Positions 23,682 to 35,223 of a DNA stretch of 64,000 bases are shown here, piece after piece (positions within the stretch are counted from its first letter, which is position 1; every line of letters starts with the position of its first letter). The notes beneath the pieces were generated by a model. It was not told the origin of the DNA and did no database searches. It worked only from the letters and a program-made list of their open reading frames with translations. The DNA lies in the NCBI RefSeq assembly GCF_030272615.1, contig NC_081407.1:148301744-148365743 (forward strand), written 5' to 3'. The position numbers and the translations under genes are program-made. Origin of the DNA: Cryptomeria japonica (lineage: Eukaryota > Streptophyta > Pinopsida > Cupressales > Cupressaceae).

Positions 23682-24240
23682 GAAATAAAGTAATTGCAAA
23701 TGCTTGAATGTAAACAATGGAAATGTATACCTTGTAGATCTGCAACTTGTTGATGATGATTTCTTTTCTTCTTGAATGTAACCACAAATGATCTATGAAA
23801 TAACATGTAACATGAAAAATCCTAACACACACACATGCTTGCAAATGAATGTTGTAATGTTTCTCCAATGGATGAATGAAGAAGACTTGAATGCTTGATG
23901 ATGACCTTGAAATCCTATATCTTCTCCTTATGCCTCTCATCCTCCTAAATGAGGGAATTAAATCCCCTTTTATACATGCCTCAAGGATTAATTTTCAACC
24001 ACCGAAGGCCGACAAAGAGGAATTACAAACCCTGAAGGCTAATTATGCATAGGAGACCGGGTAGACCTAACTTGGGGCCACCCTAAGGGGTGGGGATAGG
24101 GGCGCCACACCCCTGTCTTGCCCTATTTTGGGGCTCGGACAAGGTCTAGAGTAGTCACAGGTCTTGAAGGAAGAAGGGTGAAGGGGTGAGAATGCAGAAA
24201 TAGAACTCGGTTAGGGAAGGAGATGTCGTCGCTGAGGTGA

Positions 24241-25127
24241 TGTCATGTCCCCTTTTCAAAACAATTCAAATTAATAACTTTTCCTATGGCGGTGAGGTGT
24301 TTTAAATAAATTTTTGGGAAAAGTGTCTAATTTTTGGCAACCAATGGGATGAGAGGAATTAAATATCATAGAAAATATAATTATTCTACCCTCTTGGTCG
24401 CGAGTTAGGGTTATGCACTCTTTTTAGAGGTTTTGGAAACATTTTGGGCTCATTCTTGGACTTGATTTTTGCTCATTGCTTTGTTGTTCTTCAGAGGCTG
24501 CTAAACCTGTGGAGAAGGAGACCCAAAGACAGGAGTTTGTAGGTTTCCAGGAAGGCTAAGGAAAGGATTTTGAGGCTCTTCCATGTGCAAGCTCATGCAG
24601 AGTTTGCCTTTGTGCCAAACAGTGCAGATTTGTGTGTGTTTTGGGTGTGTTTGCAAGTGTGTTTCAGCAAGGGTTTGTGTTTTCAGTTAAGTTTTATGTA
24701 TCAGTTTGGTTTGCTGTTGTATTGCAGCCATTTTTCTGTTGAAATAGAGTGGAATAAGTGTGTTGGGTTGTGATTCTTTTGCTGTGTGAGTTTGATAGTG
24801 ATTTTGGTGTTTCCGGGCTATTTTTGTGTTGTTTTGGAGCCCATTGAGCTTTGTATTGAACTCCATTTTTGGAGATATTTTGTAAAACTCTTTTGCAGAT
24901 CTGGAAGTGTCATTTTATAGGCCGTTATGCTGCCGAAATTTTGCTGGAAATGTTTATTCTCATATTTATAAAGAATTTCTAAAGTTGTGTTACTTTTGGC
25001 ATTGTTTCAGGCATACCCGATTTGGCAGTTTTCGAAGAAATCTTTATTTGGTGGAAATTTTATTGTATTGCATTCAAAATAAAAAGGAATATCAAATCTG
25101 ATGTAAAAACCCGTAAGAGGACATTAC
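24241..25127 (+). repeat. Solo gypsy-type LTR (887 bp)
   Basis: It starts TGTCATGTCCCCTTTTC and ends AAGAGGACATTACA, with a perfect 5-bp TSD GGTGA at 24236-24240 and 25128-25132. No internal region is present. Frames at 24570-24773 and 24907-25101 are within the LTR and are not regarded as genes. Orientation is not certain because the minus strand would also begin TG (TGTAATGTCC). Confidence 0.75.
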
Positions 25128-25172
25128 AGGTGAGGACCTAAAGTATGGTTAAAATTACAGGGGTCACAATTT

Positions 25173-28027
25173 TTTAACAGTACAGAAGCATAATATTTTG
25201 AGTGTTGGACAAATAGTTGACAAGGGATATTATTTACAATTCAAGAATGGTAAATGCAAAATCCTAAATGCCTCTGGTATAGAGATTGCATCAAGGACTA
25301 AGACTAAAGGTAATATCTTTCACTTGAATGTTGGTGAGAAAATTTGTTTGATTGCTTAGACAGATGAGAGTTGGTTGTGGCATAGGAGAATGTGTCATGT
25401 TAATTTTGATTGCATGATAAGGATAATTTATACTCAAGCTATTATAGATTTGCCTAAGATTGTGAAGCTTGCCAATCTGGTATGTAAGGAATGTTAGATG
25501 GGAAAGCAAACAAGAACTTCATTTAAGAGTAAGTTGTATCATCTAATGGATTGTTAGATCTTATGCATACTAATTTGTGTGGTCCTACTAGATTAAGAAG
25601 CATGCAAGAAGATGAATATTTCATGTTGCTAATTGACGATTACTCTAGAATGTTGTGGGTTACTTTTCTAAGGGAGAAATCAAAAGTGTTGGAGAAATTC
25701 AAGATATTCAAAGCTAGAGTGGAGATTGGAATAGGGATGAAACTGAAGTGCCTGAGATCTGACAGAGGAGGACTATTTACATCTGGAGAGTTTGATACAT
25801 TTTGTGAAAGGAATAGAATTAGAACATAGTTATCTACTCCTAGAACCCCTCAACAAAATGGAATTGTTGAAAGGAAGAACATAACTATTTTGGATGTTGC
25901 ACAGACCTTTTAGAGAGAAGTTGTTAGCACTGTTGTTTACACATTTAACTGGGTGCATGTTAAAGGTGATTTCGGTAAGACTCCTTATGAGCTATGGTTT
26001 GGCCATGTTCCTATAGTTAGATATTTCAGAGTTTTTGGAAGCAAATGTTATATCAAGAGAGATGAGGATATAGGAAAGTTGATGCAAGATGTGATGAAGG
26101 AATTTTTTGGGATATTCTACTAAGAGAAAGGCCTACCGGTGATACAACAAGAGACTGAGAAAGATAGTGGAGAGTGAAAATGTGAAGGTAGATGAAAATC
26201 TTAGAAAGAAGATCAGAGCAAGTCAATATGATTTTGATGATGAAGATGTTATTTAAAAGCTTGTGCAGATTGAGATCTTGAAGTAGATTGATCCGGTAGA
26301 GATAGGTAATCTAGATATTGTTGTTGTTGATGAAGAAGTTCATGAGCCTGACAATTAGTTGAATTAGAAGACTCTAGGGTATGTAAGATTGAATCATTCA
26401 GAAAATCAGATTATTGGTGATAAGAATAAAGGTGTGATGACTAGGAGAAGACTTGTTGCTGAAGAGATATGTTTGATTTCAAATATTGAGCCTAAAGATG
26501 TTGCAGAAGCATGTAAAGATGAGATTGGATAAAAGAAATGGAAGAAGAACTTAAACAAATTGATAAAAATAACACTTGGGAGCTTGTTTTGAGACCTAAA
26601 GACAAGAATGTGATTGGTATTAAATGGGTGTTCCAAAATAAACTGAATGAAGTCGGTGAAGTTATCAGAAACAAAGAAAGATCGATATGTAAGGGATATT
26701 CTCAGATGGAAGGAATTGACTATGAGGAGACTTTTTCTCTCCGATACCTAGAATTGAAGTTGTTAGATTGCCACTTGCATATGCTGCTTATAAGAATTTC
26801 AAGGTATATCAAATGGATGTCAAGTCAACCTTTTTGAATGGTCATCTTGAGGAGGAAGTTTACATTGAGCAATTGGATGGATTTTCATTATCATATGAAG
26901 GAGATATGGTATGCAAATTAAAGAAAGCATTGTATGGACTTAAGCAATCCCCTAGACCTTGGTATGCTAGATTGGATAAGTACTTGTTAAAGTTGGGATT
27001 CTATAAAGGTATTGTTGATAGTAACTTATACTTTAATATTGAGAATGATAACATTTTGATTGTTGAAGTCTTTGTTGAAGATATCATTTTTGGAGGAGAT
27101 GATGATTTGAGTATGAAGTTTGTTAATGATATGCAAAAGGAATTTGAGATGTCTATGATATGTGAGATGAAATTCTTCCTAGGAGTGCAGATTATTCAGA
27201 CCGATAAAGGTATTTTCATTTCTCAATCTAAGTATGTGAAGGAATTGTTGAAGAAGTTTCCAAGTTGGATGATTCTAAGCCTATTGGGACTCCTATGGTG
27301 ACTAGATGCAAGCTGTCTAAGAATGATGAATCTCAGAAAGTTAATTATACTTTGTATAGATCTATGGTTGGTGGATTGTTGTACTTAACTCAAACTAGAA
27401 TAGATATTATGCATGCTATTTGTCTTTGTGCTAGATTTCAAGCTGATCCTAAAGAGACTCATGTTACTGCTGTGAAGAGGATTTTTCAGATATTTGAAGG
27501 GGATAGTTGATTATGGTTTATGGTATCTGAAGAATGGTGATTTCCTGTTATGTGCCTATATTGATGTTGATTGGGTAGGTGATGTTGACGATCAAAAGAG
27601 CACTACCAGTGGATCTTTCCTTTTGGTAAAGAAGTTGATTTCATGGTACAGTAAGAAGCAAGATGTTGTATCTCTATCTACTGTTGAAGCTGAATACATT
27701 GTTGCTACTACCAACTATACTCAGGTAGTTTGGATGAAGCAGATGTTGAAGGATATTAGAGTTGTATATGACGAGCCTACTGTTATATATTGTGATAATT
27801 CAAGTGCTATTAATATTTTCAAGAATCTGGTACTTCATTCTAAAACAAAACATGTATCAATTAGGTATCATTTCTTGAGGGAGAAAGTCGGTGATGAGGA
27901 AGTCAGATTGGAATATGTATCTACAAAGGATCAGATTATAGAAATTTTCACTAAAAATTTACCTACAAATACATTTGTCTATTTGAGAGACAACTTAGGG
28001 GTCTCTACCCCTCCTTATGAGAACTAG
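25173..28027 (+). pseudogene. pol: Element X pol: protease end, integrase, RT, RNase H, broken
   Basis: The segment resumes in the protease/pre-integrase part (KHNILSVGQIVDKGYYL at about 25185-25235), passes a WLWHRRMCH pre-integrase motif, then the integrase core (LMHTNLCGP, IDDYSRMLWV, LRSDRGGLFTS). RT follows at about 26538-27301 with YQMDVKSTFLNG, LYGLKQSPRPW and a catalytic box that reads [11 protein letters not shown], where the first Asp is replaced by Glu. RNase H runs to the stop at 28025-28027 (DVDWVGDVDDQKSTT, VEAEYI, KTKHVSIRYHFLREK). Several stops occur in integrase, and frame changes at about 26760, 27265 and 27494 break RT and RNase H. The product, if intact, would copy and integrate the element. 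Confidence 0.8.
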
Positions 28028-28362
28028 ATGCATGGAGTTGCATCAATCTGGTGGATTTTAGAGCCTTACCTTTTTATCTAGGATGATGAGTTGGTGTTGC
28101 TACTCAGCTAGAGTAGTCAGTATGTGGTTCAGAGTTGTGAGTTTATCCAAAAGGGGAGTGATTTTCCTTCTTAGAGGGTGAGTTTCAAGGAGAAAAGGGT
28201 GATTTGTATTCTATCTTTGACATTGTTGTCAAAGGGGGAGAGAAGCATCTAAAAAACTGCTTTATTTTTGGATCTTTGTTGCAGATTGTTGGTGTTGATT
28301 CATTCCTTTGCACTGATTATTTTTTACATTCATATGTTGCCCTCAATACCAAAGGGGGAGAT
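28028..28362 (+). other. Element X 3' untranslated region and polypurine tract
   Basis: Non-coding. It ends with AAAGGGGGAGAT (28351-28362), the plus-strand primer site abutting the LTR. A second TCAAAGGGGGAGAG word occurs at about 28229-28242. Confidence 0.75.
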
Positions 28363-29705
28363 TGTTGGATATTGTTGCTGCTAGGATATGTTGTTGTCAT
28401 TGATGTCAACATATTCCTATGTTTTGGTGTTGTTAAGATTTGTTTGGTGATCCAGTGTTTGCATTGAGTTGATATGGTTGGTTTATCTGTTTGGGATGCT
28501 CGAATACTTCATTTCTTATTGGTTTCAATGATCTAGAAGCTTACTTGATCATATCCTTTAATCTCATTTGTGGTTTACTCTTTTTATTCAGTGGTTGGCC
28601 GAGTCTGGTATTTGATCCATTGTGCTCCGGTATGATCATATCTTTGGTTGCGGATTTGGGAGAGCGTTTTGGATGTTCATGTGTATCTTTATTTCAGATG
28701 GTTCATGATTTGGTGCTCCGCAAGATATCTTTCTAGTCCGAATCGCTACTGATAAGTGTTCTTGAGTATTAGCATGTTGATCGATGCGGATTTGAATAAG
28801 TGGTGTTGGTGTAGCTATTGCAGATGGTTCTAACGTGATTTTTGGTGTTTCTTGATCGTTTTCTATTTGTTTTTGTGATCCGCATTGATCCTTCTATGAG
28901 TCATTGAATATCTTATGGGTTCGGTGATATTCTTCGTGGTATGCGATATTTTTGTGGTGTAACATGTTGCAGTTGTTCTTGGCGAGATTTCTAGTGATGT
29001 TGCATGTTAGAGGATTTGGTTTAGGTCCATGATATGTCATCTATGGCATTGTATTGGTTTGGTGATTGATTTATATATCGTGTGATGTAATTTTATAATT
29101 GAGGGTTAAGGGTTTGGTCGACCTTGTAGTCTAGGTTGATGAATTATATAAATAGGTGATATGTAATTTGGGTGTTTTTGTTGTGTTTGCATTATTAGAG
29201 AGTGTTGTATGTGTGCATAAGCAAATTTATCTTTCGGTGTGGTGTATTGAGCAGAGATTGTTGCAGGACAAACAAATGTGCTTAACTGGAACTATCATCA
29301 GGCATAAGTATATACTATCTTTGTAGTTCATGTATTCTAGATTGCAGTTCAATCATTATTGTAAGGTAGTGAACCTTCACTGAGGGTTGGAGCCTTCCGA
29401 GTTATCGTAATTTGAGCAGTGAGCTCTAGGTAGTGTGCCCAAATGCATGTGCATTCCCCATTGTAATATTTACACATACTACTATAGAGTATCATCTTAT
29501 TGTGGGTAGGTTAACACCATGGTTTTTTCCTTAACCGGATTTTCCACGTCAAAATATTGGTGTTATGTGTGCTAGTGTTATTGTGTTTATCTCTATTCTT
29601 GTTGTAGTTGATCAGATATGAGATTGTGCTTAATTTTCTTAATCTGGTGAAAACTGAATCACCCCCCCCCCCTCTCTCATTTTTCCTTCATTGTTGTTGC
29701 CATCA
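28363..29705 (+). repeat. Element X 3' LTR
   Basis: This 1343-bp LTR starts TGTTGGATATTGTTG and ends TTGTTGCCATCA. It is clearly diverged from the 5' LTR by many scattered substitutions, consistent with an old insertion. The C tract at about 29661-29672 is 12 Cs long against 5 in the 5' LTR. Confidence 0.85.
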
Positions 29706-29710
29706 AAAAC

Positions 29711-29922
29711 TGCATATAAGTGGATTATTGGCACGTCTGTGAACTCATAGGGTATTTGTATTCTGAGATCAAAAGAGTTTCTAAGGATGCTTCCCTAGGG
29801 CTTCACTTTTGGTCAACCAGTCTTTATCATGACTTTGTCATACATTTTCTAGTCATTTTCAATCATTACTTGCAATTTCGCCACACACACTTTTCTAACT
29901 AGAGTCAAAAGGTTGTTTAGTA
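29711..29922 (+). other. Leader of the host gypsy, third segment
   Basis: This 212-bp piece lies between the X and V insertions. It joins 14084 at its left and 33065 at its right when both elements and their TSDs are removed. No gene. Confidence 0.5.
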
Positions 29923-31181
29923 TGTAGGATATTAGAGTTGTTGGGATATGTTGTTGTCATTAATGTCAACATGTTCTTGTGTTGCAGTGAATTGGTACAT
30001 TGCAAAGAGTTGGTTTTTGTGATCTATTGTAGGTGTGTTGATGTGGTTTATTTGGATTTGAGATTATCATCTCTAGTTGATTTAGTATGAGTTTCATGAT
30101 GCTATGTGGAGATTTGGTCGAGTTATATGATCCGGAATAGTGACTGGTTTTTCAGTATTCTATGTTGTAGAGTTGTGGTATTTGATTCATATTTCTCTGG
30201 AATGATTATATCTTAAGTTGTGGATTTTGGAGAGTGTTTGGGATGTTCATGTGTGTCCTCAGATCGGATGGTTCATAATTTGGAACTTTGCGAGTATATC
30301 TTTTAGTTTTTCAATTGGTGTTCGTGAGCTCTGATGATGGTGTTAATGATGATTCTTATTATCCGAGTTGTTGCGGTGATTGCGGTGGAATTCACATTGC
30401 TTGTTGATCTTCTCTAATCATGTCCTATACGTTTTGCTAGTCTGCATTGATCATGGTGCATGCTATTGAAGATTTTATTGGTCTGGTGTTATTCTTCATG
30501 TTATGCGACATATTCAATGGTGTAGCGTGTTGTAGATGATCTTGGTAAATTATTTGTTGGTTTTGTGTGTTCGAGGATTTGATTTGGGTCCATGCTATAT
30601 CCTTGTTGACATTTTATTGGTCAGGTTATGGATTTATGTATCATGTGATGTAATTTTGTAATTAAATCTTATGTGTTGAGCCGACCTTGAGATTAAGGTT
30701 GATGAGTTGTAGAAATAGGTGATGTAATCATGTTAGTTGTGTATCTGCGGTTGTGTTTATGATATGAGATTATATTGTATGTGTGAACAAGCGAATCTAT
30801 CATTCAGAAGTGTGGAAGAGTAGAGAAGAGTTGTTGTGTAGACAATGTGCTTAATCGAAACAATAATCAAGCATTTGGAGATACTACTCTTTCAGTTCAT
30901 GTAATCTGGATTGTTGTCTGATCTTTGTAAGACAATGAGCCTTCCCAGGGTTGTAGCCCTTTGTTGTTTTGAGTAGTGAGCTCTAGGCAGTGTGCATGAA
31001 TGCATGTGCATTCCCCATTGTAATATTTTCACATACTACTACAGAGTATCAAATTATTATTGGTAGGTTACCACCATGGTTTTTCCCTTAACTGGGTTTT
31101 CCATGTCAAAAATCTATGTGTTATGTGTGTTGTTGATGTGGTGATTACTTCTGTTATTATTGTTTCTAATTGGATCTGAAG
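29923..31181 (+). repeat. Element V 5' LTR, truncated at its 3' end
   Basis: It starts TGTAGGATATTAGAG and follows the right LTR until TTTCTAATTGGATCTGAAGTT, where it breaks off. Confidence 0.75.
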
Positions 31182-31361
31182 TTTCATATATCTGTCAAGT
31201 TTTATTTCTTGAGAGAGAAGGTGAATGAGAAAGAAGTTAGATTGGAGTATGTATCTACAAAGGAATAGATTGCAGATACATTTACAAAGCCTTTTCCTAT
31301 TGATACATTTGTATAATTGAGAGAGAAGCTAGGGGTGATTTCCCCTCCCATTATGAACTAG
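31182..31361 (+). pseudogene. pol: Element V RNase H C-terminal remnant
   Basis: About 60 codons of copia RNase H remain: a REKVNEKEVRLEYV stretch, then an in-frame TAG, then TFTKPFPIDTFV and the closing LGVISPP segment up to TAG 31359. Downstream to 31725 is 3' untranslated sequence with purine-rich words (AAAGGGGGAGAG at about 31571) and a diverged AAAGAGGAAGAT at the LTR border. The frame 31504-31857 spans the UTR-LTR border and is not a gene. Confidence 0.75.
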
Positions 31362-31725
31362 ATGCATTAGGTTGCATCAATCCGATGGGATTCGTTGTCT
31401 TATCATGTTATCCAGATTGATGAGTTGGTGCTGCTACTCTGGAGGAGTAGTCAGTGTGTCATTCAGTTGATCATATTTGTGAGTTTCTCCTAAGGACGAG
31501 AGATTGTTAGTTGTAGGGGCAGAGATGTGTGAGAAAATAATGATTTGTATGTGTCTTTGGCATTGTAGTCAAAGGGGGAGAGATGTATGTGAAAAATTGT
31601 CTTATCTTTCTATTGCAAATGAGCTATGTATGCATGATCTTAGGGGGAGATTGTTGGAGTTGTTCTTTCTTTGCATTGATCTTTTTTCACATTCATATGT
31701 TGCCATCAATGCCAAAGAGGAAGAT

Positions 31726-33059
31726 TTTTGGATATTAGAGTTGTTGGGATATGTTGTTGTCATTGATGTGAACATATTCCTGTGTTGTAGAGAATTGTTG
31801 TATTGTAGAGAGTTGGTTTTGGTGATCTATTGTAGGTGTGATAATGCGGTTTATTGAGTTTTGAGATTAATATCTCCAGTAAATTCAGTATGAGTTTCAT
31901 GATACTATGTGGAGATTTGGCTGAGTTATGTGATCCGGTATAGTGATTGGTTTTTCAGTATTTTGTGTTGCAAAGTTGTGATATTTGATTCATATTTCTC
32001 TAGAATGATTACATCTTGAGTTATGGATTTTGGACAATGTTAGGGACATTCTTGTGTGTCCTCAGATTGAATGGCTCATAATTTGGAACTTCACAAGCAT
32101 ATCTTTCAGTTTGTCAGTTGTTGTTCTTGAGCTTCGGTGATGGTGTTAATGATGATTATTATTATCCCAGTTGTTGAAATGATTTCAGTGGAATTCACAT
32201 TTCTTTTTGATGTTCTCTGATATTTTTCTATATGTTTTGGTGGTTCACATTGATCGTGGTATGGATTATTGAAAATTTTATTGGTCTGGTGTTATTCTTT
32301 GTGTTATGCGACATATTTGGTGGTGTAGCGTGTTTCAAATGATCTTGGTGAATTATTAGTTGGTTTTGTGTGTTCGAGGATTTGATTTGGGTCCATTCTA
32401 TGTCCTTGCCTCCATTTTATTGGTCTGGTTATGGATTTATGTATCGTTTGATGTAATTTTATAATTAGGTCTTATGTGTTGAGCTGACCTTGAGGTTAAG
32501 GTTGATGAATTGTATAAATAGGTGATGTAATCATGTTAGTTGTGTGTCTACGGTTGTGTTTATGATCTGAGAGTATATTGTACATATGAAAATGTGAATC
32601 TATCCTTCGAAAGTGTGGAAGAGCAGAGAAGAGTTGTTGTGTAGACAATGTGCTTAACTAGAACTCTAATCAAGCATTTGGAGATGTTATTCTTTCAACT
32701 CATGTAATCTAGATTATTGTCTGATATTTATAAGGTAGTGAGCCTTCCTAGGGTTGTAGCCCTTTGTTATTTTGAGTAGTGAGCTCTAGGCAGCATTCTT
32801 GAATGCATGTGCATTCCCCATTGTAATATTTTCACATACTACTACAAAGTATCATCTTATTGTGGGTAGGTTCCTACCATGGTTTTTCCCTTAACCAGGT
32901 TTTGCATGTCAAAAATCTTCGTGTTATGTGTGTTGTTGATGTGGTGATTATTTTTTTTATTGTTGTTTCTAATCGAATCTAAAGTTAAGTTTAATTTGGT
33001 TGAGTTTGGTGAAAATTGGTCCCCCCCCTCTCAGTTTTCCTGCTACTTTGCTGCCAACA
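31726..33059 (+). repeat. Element V 3' LTR
   Basis: It starts TTTTGGATATTAGAG (from TGTTGG) and ends CTTTGCTGCCAACA. It contains the GGTTTTTCCC block at about 32881-32910 and a C tract at 33021-33028. Confidence 0.8.
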
Positions 33060-33064
33060 TAGTA

Positions 33065-33417
33065 GTCCTCATCCTATCTTGAAAAAGAATTACATTACAT
33101 CACTAGGTGGTTCCCATATAATATCTATCATCTTGGGTATCACTTGGTTATCTTTAGTTAAGGTCAACTTACCTCGTCAAGAGTCTATCATCTCTTTAGA
33201 AGCCACACCTTTCTTTAGATCATCACCTATATCTTGGACTTACACTTTTGGACATTGCAAGACAACCTTAGATTCATTCCATCTCATAATTCTTTTTGGT
33301 CTTCCATAGTCTTCACATTTTCTTCCATCTTTCAATTTAGCCAAGGTTTAGTTCATGGTTTAAACTTGCTCATAAAGGTCCAAAAGAGAAGTTGAAGAAG
33401 CTTTAAGATCTCTCAAC
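33065..33417 (+). other. Leader of the host gypsy, last segment before gag
   Basis: Non-coding sequence leading to the probable gag start. The frame at 33016-33309 crosses the V-host junction and is therefore artificial. Confidence 0.5.
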
Positions 33418-35223
33418 ATGAATACATATGAGTTTGATAGAGATGAATTTTACAACCCACAAAATTTTGAGAATCACAGTAATCCACCGAAGAATGACAA
33501 TGACAATGATAATAAAAATGAATCCATCATTTCATAGATATTCAAGAGACTATAATAGATCCAAGGTTCAATAGAATGATTGAGGAAATTATGAGAGGAG
33601 ACTGTCAATACTTTCTACAAGTGTTTGCACAAAGTGGAGCAAGATTACCCCATGATTTTGATGTCTCACAAATATTGGAAGAGGATCCTAGTCAAGTTTA
33701 TCAAGCTAATGCAAATCCTAGAGGAAATGATGGTGGTAATAGAAGAGAACATCTTGTGCCTGATTCACCCTCATCCTTCTTTCAAAAAGAAAAAGTGACA
33801 AACACATGCTTATGCCAATTTTTCTATAAACTCTAATGAACAACCTCGTGGTCCTCCTTTCTCATGGTGAAGGAATACCAATACATACACCCATCCCCAA
33901 GGGAACACACAACGTCATGATTTGAGGAGACCCCATGTTAGATTTGTGGGCAATACTCAAGATCATACTTATAATATCTTTCATCCTCATGGTCATGAAA
34001 CATACAATCATCCTAGGCCTAGTGCTCTTCATTATAATATCATACCAAGTGGCCCATATACTAGCTACAATTATGTTCCTCCTCTATATAAGCATATCAA
34101 CCAATATCATCCCTACATGCATCATATCCTTCCTCCTCCACCCGATGGCTCGAGCATGGGAATATAGACAAGAGATAAGACACCACCTAGTAATGACTTA
34201 CAACAATAGATTAAGGATTTGCAAAAAAAAATGGCAGATATGCATGCACCAACAAAGTACTATATAGTGGAAGACATATGTCCTTATCCATTTGACAGAA
34301 GCCTATCGATGCCTCCTTTTCCTCCATATTTTGTGACACCAAAATTTGACAAGTATAGAGGAAAGGGAGATCCCAAGGTACACATTAGAGATTTTTTCAT
34401 GGCTTGCATATAAGTGGCCAGGGAGGAATCCTATTTGATGATAGTATTTCCACAAAGCTTAGGTGGACAAGCAATGTAATGGTTTTCACAACTTTTTCCT
34501 GGGATAAAGTCATGGGGTGAACTACCAAAATCTTTTATACAACATTGAAACGAATGTGTTGATGACTACTTTATGTAATACCAAGCAAAAAATGGAGAGT
34601 CCTTTGCATCATTCTTATAATCATGGAGAAGTTTGGCTAGTCGTTTCTCTTGTGATATCCCACACAAACAAATGGTTGAAATGTTCACTCAAAATGTGAA
34701 TAAGGACATTGGATATCAACTAAGAAAAGCTTGTTTGTCTACTTTTAAGGTATCATTGAAAAGGGATTGGCAGTTGTGAAAGTCTTTATTGAGCAACGCA
34801 CCACTAAACTATTCAAGGACAACAAAGCTAATTCCAATACAAAAGATAAACCCCACTTTTGGAACAAAAACAAGAGTACGATCAAGGATGGGGTAGTAGA
34901 TGCAAATGTGATAAAATGAAAGTTAACTTTCCCTGGTGCAATTTCATCTAATTCAAATAATCAAGTGAATACTCAAAGGCCATCAAAGCCTCCAAGAAAA
35001 TACACTCCATTGGGAGAGCCAATTGAGATAAGATTTAAGAAACTTGTTACAAATAAGCTCATAAAAATACTAGATAATCCACCATTTGAACCTAAGGTGA
35101 AACCCAAATGGTGGAATTTTGATGAGTTTTGCAACTATCACAAGAGCAAGGGGCATAAGACTAGCAATTATCATAGATTGAAAAATCTTATACAAGATCT
35201 TATTAACAATGGCACAATATAAG
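33418..35223 (+). pseudogene. gag: Host gypsy gag (Tat type), broken
   Basis: The probable start ATG 33418 opens MNTYEFDRDEF. Recognisable Gag sequence includes PFDRSLSMPPFPPYF and TPKFDKYRGKGDP (about 34290-34380), the plant Tat/retrotrans-gag signature, followed in shifted frames by SLGGQAM and KDIGYQLRKA. A cysteine/histidine segment, CNYHKSKGHKTSNYH at about 35130-35175, is a zinc-knuckle-like motif that lacks the final Cys. Stops and frameshifts are frequent throughout. The role would be capsid formation; this copy cannot be translated as one protein. Confidence 0.7.

Larger units (their letters stand above)
21557..25167 (-). repeat. Possible gypsy-type LTR interrupted by two other LTRs
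   Basis: Plus-strand ends TGCTCCTACC (21557) and GGGGTCACA (25167) give TG...CA, and ATTTT flanks both sides (21552-21556, 25168-25172). The minus-strand reading starts TGTGACCCCTGTAATTTTAACC. Removing two nested LTRs (21622-23681 and 24241-25127) leaves about 660 bp. ATTTT is low-complexity, so the boundary call is weak; the region 23682-24240 is otherwise unassigned. Confidence 0.35.
14085..29705 (+). mobile_element. Element X: Ty1/copia retrotransposon with nested block
   Basis: The LTRs at 14085-15423 and 28363-29705 pair with each other, and a perfect TSD AAAAC lies at 14080-14084 and 29706-29710. The order gag, protease, integrase, RT, RNase H is that of copia. The coding region is split: gag and the start of protease are at 15467-16701, the rest at 25173-28027. 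Between them sits about 8.4 kb of other copia pieces and LTRs. Multiple stops make X inactive. Confidence 0.8.
29923..33059 (+). mobile_element. Element V: internally deleted Ty1/copia
   Basis: A left LTR (29923 to about 31181) and right LTR (31726-33059) are bounded by a perfect TSD TAGTA (29918-29922 and 33060-33064). The left LTR lacks its last roughly 150 bp and passes directly into the end of RNase H. Gag, protease, integrase and RT are absent. The LTRs are related to those of X (shared GATATGTTGTTGTCAT, GCATGTGCATTCCCCATTG) but form a separate family. Confidence 0.8.

Noticed and set aside
33016-33309. 97-codon plus-strand frame
   Set aside because: It spans the V LTR and the host leader across the TAGTA junction, so it is an accident of insertion.
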